Shown in pieces: positions 10,029-20,330 of a stretch of DNA of 64,000 nt. Under the pieces are notes generated by a model. That model was not told where the DNA came from and did no database searches. It saw only the letters and a list, made by a program, of their open reading frames with translations. How positions within the stretch are numbered: the stretch's first letter is position 1; each line of letters opens with the position of its first letter. This DNA comes from Coenobita brevimanus (Eukaryota > Arthropoda > Malacostraca > Decapoda > Coenobitidae), in NCBI GenBank assembly GCA_032717465.1, contig CM064657.1:20433970-20497969 (forward strand). Direction: 5' to 3'. Both the position numbers and the translations under genes were made by a program.

Positions 10029-13000
10029 TTATAAAAGTGGAAGGAGGCCCGCCTCCTGAAGAAAACTAAAAACATCACTAAAATCGCTAGAGGCTTTGCC
10101 AAGCATCGAGGACAAACAGTAGGCACCATCTGCCCCCTTATGCCTATGGAGGAATCTCTGACGTAGGTCCCCCAGACTCGGACACTCGACCAGCAAGTGA
10201 TGGACAGTAAGGGGAACAAGACAGTCATCACAGTACGGTTGAGATTCACCATTCATCAGGAACCCATGTGTAAGCCGCGAATGCCCAATGCAAAGCCTAG
10301 TAAGAGCCACCTCCAATCGCTGAGACATAGAGGGAAGAGCCTTTGACACAACTACTCTCTGAAAGGTTTCTTTTAGTTTATTGAGAAACAACATCCCAGT
10401 GTCTCTGCCAACACGTATGAATTGCGTACCGCAAGTAAGGTGTTACATCTGAAGCAGGAAGTGAGTAGTCGGTTGGGGGCTGTTGAGAAGATGCAACTTT
10501 AGCTAAAGTATCTGCCCTCTCATTGCCCACCACACCAACATGTGCGGGTACCCAACAGAAGTCTACATGGCGGCCACGACGGCCAAGAAGAAAAAGCCAC
10601 TCTAAAATTGATAAAACCAATGGATGGGATACATTAAAAGACTCCAGTGCAGACAAAGCACTACGCGAGTCACTAAAAATCACAAAAACGGATTGGGGGA
10701 GAATAAAAATAATTTTAACAGCATATAAAATTGCAGTCAGTTCTGCTGTATACACTGAAGTAATGCCAGGAAAGCTACCACCCCTACTAAAGGAAGGGAA
10801 GACAACACCAAATCCTACTCCAGTATCAGTCTTAGACCCGTCAGTATAGACGGGGTCAGAACCCTCATGAATGGAGGCATGTTCTAAAAAGAGGGAGAGG
10901 GACACAGGAGAGGGAAGTGAGCCCTTTTTTTCAACAACGGACCTACAGCATGTCACACGAGGGAGCAGCCAAAAACCCACCCTTGAGATCCGATGAGGAC
11001 AAATTGCCAGTCTCGGGACAGAGAGGGCTAACATAACAGACCAGACCCTGTAACCAAATGGCTTTGGGAAATTAGGACGGGTGTCAAGAGCAGAAGATCA
11101 GGAATCCTGGGAGACGATGACACAAGAAACTGAGTCTGGAATGTGGTGAAGATGATACCAACACCTCATCATTAGCAACTGGCATCGCAAATCCAAGGGG
11201 AGTACACCAGCATCCACCAATAAGCTTGGAATCGGGGATGATCTGAATGCCCCGGTTGCAAGATGCACACCAGCATGATGCACAGAATTTAACAACCGGA
11301 GACGTGCATCTGTTGCAGAGGAGTAGACCTCACACCCATATTCAAGTTTGGGAAGAATAAGAGACCTATGCAAGAGGAGGAGGGTCTGACGGTCAGCACC
11401 CCAAGAGGTATGAGCTAAGACCCTCAAAAGACTCAAAGCTTTAAGACAAGCCACCTTAACAGAACGAATATGAGGAACCCAGGTTAGTCGTCTATCAAAC
11501 AAAAGACCCAGAAACCGCGTCTTCCACACAAGATATTCTCCTACCATAGAGATACAAGTCAGGGTCAGGGTGAACCCCTCGAAGACGACAGAAATGCATA
11601 GCCACTGTCTTTGTTGAAGAAAAATGGAAACCGTGAGTCTCTGCCCAGTCAGAAATTCGATTGAGAGCCAGCTGCAACTTCCTCTCTATCAGAGACATTC
11701 TAGACGAGGTAAAGGAAATCGAGAGGTCATTGACATATAGTGATCCTCGTACACCGTCAGGAAGTACACTAATGACACTGTTAATGGCTACAGCAAACAG
11801 AGTAACACTAAGGATACTCCCCTGTGGTACTCCATCTTCTAGAGCTCGGGCAGTAGAAAGCACTCCTCCCACTCGCACCCTTAAAATTCGGTTAGATAAA
11901 AACTGTTGAATAAAAATAGGCAAGCATCCTCGAAGACCACACTCATGAAGAGAGAGTAAAATACCATGACGCCAGGCAGTGTCATATGCCTTCGCCAGAT
12001 CAAAGAAGACCGTGACCTGGTGTTGGTTAGTGGAGAAAGCCTCAGTGACAGAAGATTCCAAGGACAGTAGTGCATCAGAGGTAGATCGCATTTTTCGAAA
12101 ACCATACTGAGCAGAGGATAAGAAGTCACCTTTCTCTAAAAACCACACAAGCCTAACACTGACCATCTTTTCCAAAACTTTACATATACAAGATGTCAAA
12201 GAAATAGGCCGATAATTCGTCGCCTGTAAGTGGTCCTTACCTGGTTTGGGGATGGGGATAACTACAGCAACATCTCAACAAGCCGGAAACTCCCCAGAAC
12301 ACCAGATCTTATTAAACAGTGAAAGCAAAAACAACAGGGACTCATCAGACAGGTGGCATAAAAAGGCATAAGGAATATCATCATAACCAGGAGAAGAATC
12401 ATGGCACTGCGACAAAGCCGCCTGGAGTTCAGAAATTGAAAATGGAACATTGTAAGGCTCCTCCAGAAGATGCAAAACTGAGACCACAAGACTCTAGGTG
12501 CCGACGGTGGCAAGCCAAAGGCGTATCTACATCCTTCTTTGACACACTGGCAAAATGATCAGCAAGCAACTCTGCAACAGCAAATGGATCAGCCACAGTT
12601 CCACCTGCTGCAGATAAAACAGGAGGGGAGTGAACAGTAAATTTTCCTGAAATTTTCCTTACCCGGTTCCACACCCGGGTGATGGAAGTTCTCGAATTGA
12701 TGGAGGAAACATAATTCTTCCAGGATGAATGCCTGGCCTCCTTTAAAACCCGCCTCATATGAGCTCGTGCCCTCTGATACGCCACCAAATACTGAGGATC
12801 CCTGTGGTGACGACGAAGTCGAGAGAAGGTGACTCATTAGGCTCTCACTGCAGAACTGCACTCAGAGTTCCACCAAGGAACCGGACATTTAGGAAATTGA
12901 CCCTTCGTTTTTGGAATAGATAACAGGGCTGCTGAGTGCAACACGATATTGAAATATGACACAGCCTCAGTAAGACAGCTAAACTCGTTGACAGAAAGGG

Positions 13001-13766
13001 AAATGGAACTTAATTCCCTGAAACTTGGCCAGTCAGCCTTATCCAGAAGCCAGCGAGGAAGACGTGGCTGAGGTCCACGAGCACTAGTAGTTAAAAGTAA
13101 TGGAAAATGGTCTCTGCCATACAGGTCTGGCAACACATCCCAGGTAAAATCTAAAACAGCATCAGCTGAGCATAAAGACAAATCAGTGGCAGTAAAAGTT
13201 CCAGTCTGACTATGGAAATATGTCATTTTATTAGTATTGAAAATGCCTAACTCCTAATCTTCCACTAAAGAGGCCAGCATTACACCACGAGGGTTGGCCT
13301 CACTATTTCCCCATAGAGGATGGTGACCATTCATATCTCCTAGTAACAGAAAGGGAGAAGGAAGGTCATGAATAAGGCATTCCAGATCCGCCCTTTCAAC
13401 AGTAGCACTAGGAGGAAGATAAAGACTGCAAACTGTATACTGTCGACGTAAAAACATCCGGACAATAACAGCCTGCAGGGGAGTGGAGATGTCCAAATGA
13501 CTGTATGGAATATCCTTGCGAAGGAAGATAGCAGCACCTCCATGATGACCTTGGCCTGGCACAGGATCAGAATAAAAGGCATGGTAGCCAGAAGGACCGG
13601 AAGGAACAGTATCACCCACCATGGTCTCCTGGATGCACATGCACAGAGGAGTAAATTGAGAAACAAGATGACACAGTTCCTCATAGTTTGCACGTAAACC
13701 CCGACAATTCCACTGGATGATAGAACCCATAATGGAGGAATGATGATTAAGTGCGGGACTGTACAC
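10029..13766 (-). pseudogene. I-like LINE ORF2: endonuclease, reverse transcriptase, RNase H
   Basis: Encodes, on the reverse strand, an endonuclease (13254-13766: IIQWNCRGLRANYEEL, CIQET, GGAAIFLRKDI, LLGDMNGHHPLWG), a linker (12429-13226), RT (11495-12487: PGYDDIP, QYGFRKMRSTSDALL, VFFDLAKAYDTAWR, DGVPQGSILS, palm box YVNDL), a thumb region (11098-11547), RNase H (10378-11034) and a C-terminal Cys/His block (10029-10394: CDDCLVPLTVHHLLVECP). The RNase H keeps its acidic residues (YTDGS, YTAEL, FSDSR, GNERAD). The RT palm box should read YADD, but its first Asp codon (11729-11731) encodes Asn. Frames change near 12450, 11510 and 10385, and stops lie at about 13254, 12837, 12429, 12275 and 11098. 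Confidence 0.85.
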
Positions 13767-15502
13767 CTGATGAGCGAGCGAGTTTGGATTGATGCTTATG
13801 AAGACCCTTCACAGGAGCCTGCCTAGCACCAGAAACCCGCACCCTCTGTCTAACATCTGAAGACAGACGTGAGGATGGGGAAGTAAGTTTTATAACACTC
13901 CTTCTTGGAGTGGGCATACCAGTTTGTTTGGTAAGTGGCTTGGGGGCTGTCTTTAGAGGTGTAGGATGGCCAGTGGCCCCATCAGAAGCCCCAGAAGTGG
14001 AAGTAGCGCCCACAGGTCTAGAGTCATTTGAGGAGGCCATCCTATGCTTCAGATCTGAAGCACCAACAAGTGGTCCAACATCCCCAGGTGGGGACTGGAC
14101 CAGAGCTGAACCATCAGCTTCAGCAGTCTCCTGGCTAGATCCCTCAGCCTGCTGGACAGAGGGAACAAGAGAGGTGTCAACAGAAGGGTCAACAACAGAG
14201 ACTTTTGGTGGCCGGTCTTCATGTTCAGAGGACTCTGATGAACAACGGTGACGTTTACCAGGTACAGATGGAGCCTCGGGCATACTGGCTTCAACGGGAG
14301 AAGAGGTCCGGTCAATGCTGTCGTCTGCCACCACCACAGAAGTGTGCAAGGCGTCAGGCGCCGAAGTGGGGGCAGAAACAGTCGGAGTAGCGGTCAGTCA
14401 AGCATCATTCTCACCAACAGTAGTAACCATGGGGACAGCATTCTGTATATCATGAGTTGAAGGAGTGGGTACTGGAATACGTCGAGGCTGCCTCTGAGAT
14501 ACAGGGCGGTGCACAGACACTCCAGTAAGGACAGCGGCATAAGTAATTCTGGCCTGGAAAAAGCGAGTCTGGGCTATCTTCTTAGCTTCAGGAAATGAAA
14601 CCCTCTCAGTTGTTCGAATAGACAAAATCTCCTTTTCTAGACAGTAGCGTGGGCAGTTTTTAGAATTTACAGCATGCGGACCCCCACAGTGATAGCATTT
14701 AAGGGGGCCTGGACAGTCATTGGTATGACTTTGTCTGCCACTAGAGACACATATAGCAGGAAGGCCAGCCTGTGCATGACGGCAAAAGCGGCTAACATGG
14801 CCATAACCTTGACAGTGGAAACAACGCTTTGGGGTTGGCACATACGGCTTCACTGGAAGAGATAGCCAAGCAAGTTTCACCGATGCAGGCAAAGTTAATC
14901 TATTAAAGGTCAGGAACAAGGTCAGAGTAGGGGTCAGGACACCATCTATTTTCTTCTGTAGACGCTCAACTTTGACAACACCTGATGACTGCAGTTCCTC
15001 CAACAACCGTCCCTCTGAATATCGGAGTAGGTCACGAGAAAATGACGCCCTTACAACTGTTGAAAGAAGCATGTGGTACACAGCAAATACCAGAACACGA
15101 GACAGACTTCAGAGCCATGAGACTGGAGCTCTCTTCTGGGGAGGACACCTCAGCCAGAATGCTTCCGTCTCCCTATGTCGAGATTTTCGGTTCCCTCCCA
15201 CATGTAGAAACTATGGCCCGGTGCAGGTCAAAAATATCAATGTCCAGCACTGACTTCCCCTCAGAGGATTTCATTACCAGATATTTGGTGTATATTACAG
15301 GCTCGGACTCATCTAGACCTTGCCTCATAGCCCCACCAACCCGACGTGACCGCCTCCCAGTCCCATCTGATCGCCGGGGTAGAGGAGGATAATCGCCACG
15401 GGTCTGGAAAGGCTCCAGAGTGGCAATATGTGAGGTGGAGTCCGAAGAATGGCCAGGGACAGATGCCGTGTCGTCAACAAGAGGTTTGTTGTGAAGCTCC
15501 AT
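13747..15502 (-). pseudogene. I-like LINE ORF1: nucleic-acid-binding gag-like protein with zinc knuckles
   Basis: Reverse-strand ORF1 in three pieces. The first is an N-terminal piece (15173-15502, starting MELHNKPL). The second is a central piece (14398-15081) with an RNA-recognition-like region and tandem zinc knuckles (CFHCQGYGHVSRFC, then a second CVSSGRQSHTNDC-type knuckle whose second Cys is Ser, then CYHCGGPHAVNSKNC). The third is a Ser/Pro/Thr-rich tail (13747-14349). A frameshift lies between 15173 and 15081 and a TGA at 14398. Proteins of this type bind LINE RNA and form particles for retrotransposition. The most N-terminal Met is used, and the true start could lie further upstream. 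Confidence 0.75.
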
Positions 15503-16390
15503 GTACCACTAAAAAAAAACTTCATTCCCCCACCCCCCACCCACCATGGAGCCCAACAGGGGGAGGCCATATGTCAGGGACAGAACCATTGACGACCCCG
15601 GAAAAGAAGGAAATAAGATATGGGGGAAGAGAGAAAGAAGAAATGGAAGTAAAATGGAAGCTTGAGGGAAGAAGAAAAACGGACGAAGGAAGGAGAGAAC
15701 ATGAAGAAAGAAGAGAAGAGAGAAAAAGGGGAAGGGATGCCATAAAGATCCGGAAAGTGGACGAGGTGGAGATGGTGATGGAGAAAGGAAGGAGAGAAAG
15801 CAAGCAAGGGAGGAGAGAAGGAGGATAGGATAGGAGAGGAGAGGAGAGGATGGGAAAATGAATAGAGCGGGAAGAGGGTGGGGAAGAGGAGGAAATGAAT
15901 TAAGGAACAGAGGAAAGAGAAAAAGGGAGAAGCGAGGAGTGGGGGGGGGGAGGAAAAGAGAAAAGAAAGCTAAGGAGTAGGAGGAACGAAAAAATGGCAG
16001 AGAATAGAAAAACAAGGAAAAATGAGGGAAAGAAAAAAGTGAAAAGGTAGGAAACACTGGAGACGAGGAACGTTGTTGGGGGAAAGAAGACAAGATAAAA
16101 GATGAGAGAGAGAAAGAGAGAGAGAGAGAGTAAAATAAGAGGAGAGATGAGGTGGCAAGGATTTAAAGTAAAAAAGGAGGGAAGGAAGGAAAGGTAGCTT
16201 GGAGGGAGATGAGAGAAAGGAAAGAAGACGAGAAATAAAATAAAATTAAGGTTGAGAGAGAGACTGAAAGATATTTAGACGAAAGGGGGAGAAAAGATAT
16301 CATTTATGGGTGACAAACACAAAATAGATAGATAGATAAATCAATTGATTGAATGATCGATTGATTGACTGATTGACATAGATAAATATC
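15503..16390. repeat. Purine-rich (GGAA/GA) low-complexity tract
   Basis: A G+A strand bias runs for about 850 bp and ends in gatt/gata simple repeats (16325-16378). Several long reading frames exist on both strands (Arg/Glu/Lys or Ser/Phe/Leu rich), but they follow composition and show no domain. Confidence 0.85.
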
Positions 16391-16990
16391 CCAGTACACT
16401 TTATCACAACACAACCTACTAACACCACCACATTACAGTATACATCTACACTTACCACACTCTGACAGTGTTACACCATACCTTGTACACAACACAATTA
16501 CACTCCAACTCTACAATACTAGCCCATAACATCATCGCATTCTAATACCACGTGGCATTTTCTTAAAACCTCACTCCACTATCACAATAATACACTCTCC
16601 CAAACCACACCATCACACTCCGCTACTACAATACACTCTATGACACCACAACTCCACACCCAACATATCTTAACACCACCATAATCTACATTTAGCATAC
16701 ACTAACACTACTATATTATCGGGACACACACCACCACACTCCACCACAACCGAAACTTCCCTGACACGTCCTAATACCACCACATACTAGCGCTACAAAA
16801 CACCTCATCACAACATTCCATTGCCACAACACACCCTACCACACTACAGTACACCTAGCAGCACCACACCACACCAGATCACAGTACACTATACCACACC
16901 AAATTACAACACACCACTCTACCCAACTCCAAAACACCTTAACACCACTTCAGTTTACATCCACATTAGCCTACTGTGAACTGACATTAC
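16391..16990. repeat. AC-rich, G-poor strand-asymmetric tract
   Basis: About 600 bp composed mostly of A, C and T, with recurrent ccac, acac and caac motifs and very few G. It resembles the AC-rich blocks of the 45-64 kb array in composition, but no exact repeat unit could be fixed. Confidence 0.7.
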
Positions 16991-17440
16991 AAGAAAATTA
17001 AAAATACTTTAATTCCAGGCATACTCTCAAGGATTGATGCAGGAAATATCTTCTTCAGTAAAGCTTTCAACATAAATAACAGGGTCAAATCACTATGCTT
17101 GCATGAAGGCGTGAAGCTCACTACACTTTTCTTTCTTTCTTTTCTTGAATTAATGGCTATCGGCCATATGTGGCCATTAAGCCATAGAGTCTATGAACAA
17201 GACAAATACACAAAACAAATACACAAAAGTCACTGAAATACACTATAGATGCAAATCCTCAAATATACAAAAGATGCCCGAATACAAAAAGACAGTTACA
17301 CAAAAGGACACTCATATATTCAACTCAAAATACAGGCTATGGAGGGCTTAATCACACGAGAGGCAGTGATATGAGGCTGATGGCCGAAGGCTGGTTAGAC
17401 TTCAGATGAAGCAGAAGGTACCGGTACCCACAAAAGGTAC
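16991..17440 (-). other. Possible 3' end of another I-like LINE or its SINE
   Basis: On the reverse strand, 17200 to 17130 reads as a hairpin-like block (taatggccacatatggcc) followed by attaattcaagaaaag and an AAAG-type simple repeat. The I-like LINE at 9.85-9.93 kb has the same layout: a gccgcc hairpin block, ttttaattcttt, then CAAT repeats. No coding part is present. The rest of the interval shows nothing recognisable. Confidence 0.3.
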
Positions 17441-18680
17441 CGGAGCCAATCCACATCTGAATCTCATTTCTTTTATGTTTCAGCTCGGAATCATGCTTAG
17501 TCTGTTCTTCACTCTGCTAAAAATAATTTCATTCATGCTATATGCTCTGAACTCTTCAACTCGAATTCTTCCTGCTCCTTCTGGCACATTGTCAAAAGCC
17601 TTTCCAACAACTTTACCTCATCATCCTTCCCTCCTTTATTCTACTCTGATGGCTCTGTAGCTATTTCTTCTGTTGACAAAGCAGAACTCTTTGCTCAGAA
17701 TTTCTCCTCCAATTCTACCGTAGACAATTCTGGTACTGTTCCTCCATCACTTCCCCCCTCAGACTTCCTCATGGTTGGCATTAAAATTTCCTCAATGGAT
17801 ATATTTTCTACCATTACTGGCCTCAGTATTGACAAGGCATGTGGGTGTGATGGAGGTCCCTCCTGTTGTCCTCAAAAATTGTGCTTCTGTGTGTAACCCC
17901 TGCTTAGGAAAATCCTTTCACCTTTGTCCATCAACAGGTAGTGTACCTTTTCTTCATACTGGAAGTTTGCTTTCTTTCAGCCTGCCCAAAGAAAGGTGAC
18001 CATCCCCATCCCTATAACTATCGTCCAGCTGCTTTAGCATCCTTTGTTTCTAAAGTTTTAGGGTCTATTCTTATAAAAAAATAATAATTATAGCATATTT
18101 CCTATTACATTCTGTATTCTGATTGTCAGTATGGGTTCCGTCAGGGACGTTCCACTGACTATCTTCTCACCTACCTTTCAGACTACTGGTCATCTTGCTT
18201 TCGGGACTTTGGAGAAAGCTTTACTATTGCACTTGACATCTCGAAGGCTTTCAATCGAGTCTGGCATAAATCTTCAAATTTCCAATCTGTCCTCTTACAG
18301 TTTATATCATTCTGTCTCTGCCTTCCTCTCTAGCTTCCTTTATTGTCGTTCTATAGTTGCTGTTGTAGACGACCACCGTTCTTCTACTAGAGTTGTCAAT
18401 AGTGGTGTTCCTCAGGGCTCTGTCCTATCACCAACTCCCTTCCTTTTATTCATCAAAGACCTTCCAAGCTGTGCATCTGGCCCTGTCCACTTATATGCTG
18501 ATGACTCCACCATTAATCTTTGCATTCTCTTCCTGCAGTGTCCATCTCAGCAGTTACATTAATAAACAAGGGATGAGGCTATCGCAAATCTAATGTCTGA
18601 CTTGGGTCATGTCTCTGATTGGGGTAAAAGTAATCTTGTTTTTAATGCTTCAGAAACTCAGTTCTTACCTTTATCAACCT
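17440..18680 (+). pseudogene. LINE family B fragment, reverse transcriptase
   Basis: Sense fragment of the family seen antisense at 5.7-9.1 kb. Motifs across shifting frames are: YSDGSVAISS (about 17642), GLSIDKAC (about 17819), GFRQGRST (about 18133), ALDISKAFNRVWH (about 18230), GVPQGSVLSP (about 18402) and an intact YADD box (18494-18505). The copy is 5'-truncated within the linker after the endonuclease and stops abruptly near 18680, before the C-terminal block. Frameshifts lie near 17860, 18170 and 18360. Unrelated repeat DNA begins immediately after. Confidence 0.8.
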
Positions 18681-18689
18681 GATAAAATA

Positions 18690-18746
18690 ACTCGTACGAG
18701 TATGCTTTAATTACCATCCGTGAAGTGAAGCTGGTAATGTTTTCAA

Positions 18747-18787
<41 letters not shown>

Positions 18788-19100
18788 GCACGATAACTTT
18801 GCAACTGCTCCAGATATCATCACAAAATTATACAGGTGTGTAGTAGGGAAAAAAAAAAAAAAAAAAGCAACCACGAGTTCGAAATTGGTGAAAGTAGGTC
18901 AAGGTCTGTCTGTCTGTTACCACGATAATTTCGCAGCATCTCAAGATATCATCACAAAATTTTACAGGTATTTAGTAATGATGAAAATATCCTTTCAGCT
19001 CAAAATTGGTTTGGTGCTAGTTTCTATATATATATATAAAAGTTTAGCAGTTTTTAATATCCCATGTCGAAAAGCAACCATTTTAACATTTCTAGTGTTG
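18690..19100. repeat. Interspersed repeat with (GT)n and two diverged sub-copies
   Basis: A (GT)n run (18750-18785) precedes a block 'cacgataactttgcaact' with 'agatatcatcacaaaatt' (about 18790-18835). A second version follows at about 18921-18965 (cacgataatttcgcagca, agatatcatcacaaaatt). The pair are tandem, diverged copies about 132 bp apart, separated by an A-run (18850-18866). The family is unknown to me. Confidence 0.55.
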
Positions 19101-19340
19101 ATATGAATGCAAAAATCGATATGTATCAGAATTGACGAACAAAAGAAAAATGAAAGTAAAATGTCAACAAAATAGTGGCGAATTTTCTTTACAAAATCAG
19201 CTGATTCGGCAAACTTTCGTGTGGTGCAAAGACATGACGAAGTATCTCCTTGTAAATCGGCGTATATAGAGTGCTTTTCCTCTACTTTAACATGGAAAGA
19301 TCAGAAATGCTCAATCTTGTCTCAATTTCTAATAATTAAT
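19101..19340. other. Unassigned stretch
   Basis: AT-rich with no signal recognised. Confidence 0.35.
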
Positions 19341-19560
19341 GCTCAGTGTTGGTCTGCATTTACCCCGGTGACAAAAACACTGACGGGGTAAATCGGATCA
19401 GCGTGATGTCCTCACACACCATAACCAAGGCCGTTTCTATGTAAAGGCCTGGATGTACTGGCACCAGCTGATGATGACGTCACAGGAGAAGTCGGTTAGT
19501 CTTTCAGCTCCCATATTTTTACGAATTTATAAGCAATTTTTCACAGTTTGAGGTGTCTCC
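19341..19560 (-). mobile_element. Fragment related to the pogo/jerky-like transposon leader
   Basis: The stretch 19404-19490 (caaggccgtttctatgt, aaggcctgg, gacgtcacagga) matches the reverse complement of about 32485-32575, the leader of the transposon at 32.4-33.7 kb. Just upstream is an inverted repeat, tttaccccg at 19359-19367 with cggggtaaa at 19384-19392, which could be a degenerate terminus. No transposase remains. Confidence 0.45.
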
Positions 19561-19930
19561 ATATATACCAGGGAAAACATAAGTGACTACTGATCGTGCT
19601 GAGCAAGACTTTTGTCACATTACTTTGTCGGTTTGTGCTGGGAGGTATAATTTTTAGTGAGGCATCCCTGTCAGTTGGCGGAAATTGCGGGTTGAATGTA
19701 CACAATGACGGGCTGCAGGCGGCTCATTCACAGCCCTGACGAACTTCTGTCTCTGGCTTCCATGGCACGACAGCCCTAAATAGAATTTCTGAGATGGTCA
19801 GACGTACTGGGTATGGAAGAAAGTGAGGACGGCGTGGTGGGGTAAGAGTACAATGCAAGAGCGGCCCAAAACTTCCTCTACCAATGTGTTTGTCAGGCAA
19901 TGTCCGCTCTTTAAGAAAGTGGATGAACTG
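19561..19930. other. Unassigned stretch
   Basis: Nothing recognised on either strand. Confidence 0.35.
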
Positions 19931-20330
19931 GTGGTCCAATGCAAATGGAATTAGGCGTACCGAAAAGCCTCAGCTATCTGCTTAACAGGGACTTGGCTTG
20001 ACACAGAGCAGGCCAAGACTGCTTGTCAAATAAATGGCTTCGAATTAATTAGAAATGAAAGATCAACAGAATCAGGGAAAAACGGTGATGGTGGTATTTG
20101 TGTCTATATGAACAATCGATGATGCAGGGATATACTGTTGTGAAGTAATGACAATACTGAATTCATGTCTTTGTCTTTGAGGTCGTTCTATTTTCCACAG
20201 GAAGTTAACAAAATCTTAATACTGTAGTTGTATATGTGAAAATTGCAAAAGAACACCTGTATGATGAAGTGTGCAACATTGAATCTACTTCTCTTGATGC
20301 ATTTGAAATAATAACAGGAAGATTGAAACT
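19931..20330 (+). pseudogene. L2/Rex1-like LINE, endonuclease N-terminal part
   Basis: A translation across several frames reads CLTETWLDTEQA (19980 on), GFELIRNER, a GGICVY block (about 20090) and a KLVML-like stretch at the right edge, all typical of a LINE endonuclease running toward its GDFN motif. The LTR retrotransposon at 20331-27906 interrupts it, and the polyprotein continues at 27907. Stops and frameshifts are present throughout. Confidence 0.6.

Larger units (their letters stand above)
9844..15502 (-). mobile_element. Nearly full-length I-clade-like LINE, antisense
   Basis: A two-ORF non-LTR retrotransposon of about 5.66 kb on the reverse strand. Order is ORF1 with CCHC zinc knuckles (15502 to 13747), ORF2 with endonuclease, reverse transcriptase and RNase H (13766 to 10029), a short 3' UTR, and a terminal ATTG simple repeat (9844-9860, CAAT on the coding strand). 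A zinc-knuckle ORF1, an RNase H after RT and a short tandem tail together point to the I group (I/Nimb-like). The ORF1 stop and ORF2 start overlap by about 20 bp. Both ORFs carry frameshifts and stops, so the copy is dead. Confidence 0.82.

Noticed and set aside
14972..15392. Sense-strand frames of 93-135 residues
   Set aside because: Shadows of the antisense I-like ORF1.
15509..16158. 194-residue and neighbouring Ser/Phe/Leu-rich frames
   Set aside because: Purine-rich low-complexity tract; composition explains the open frames.
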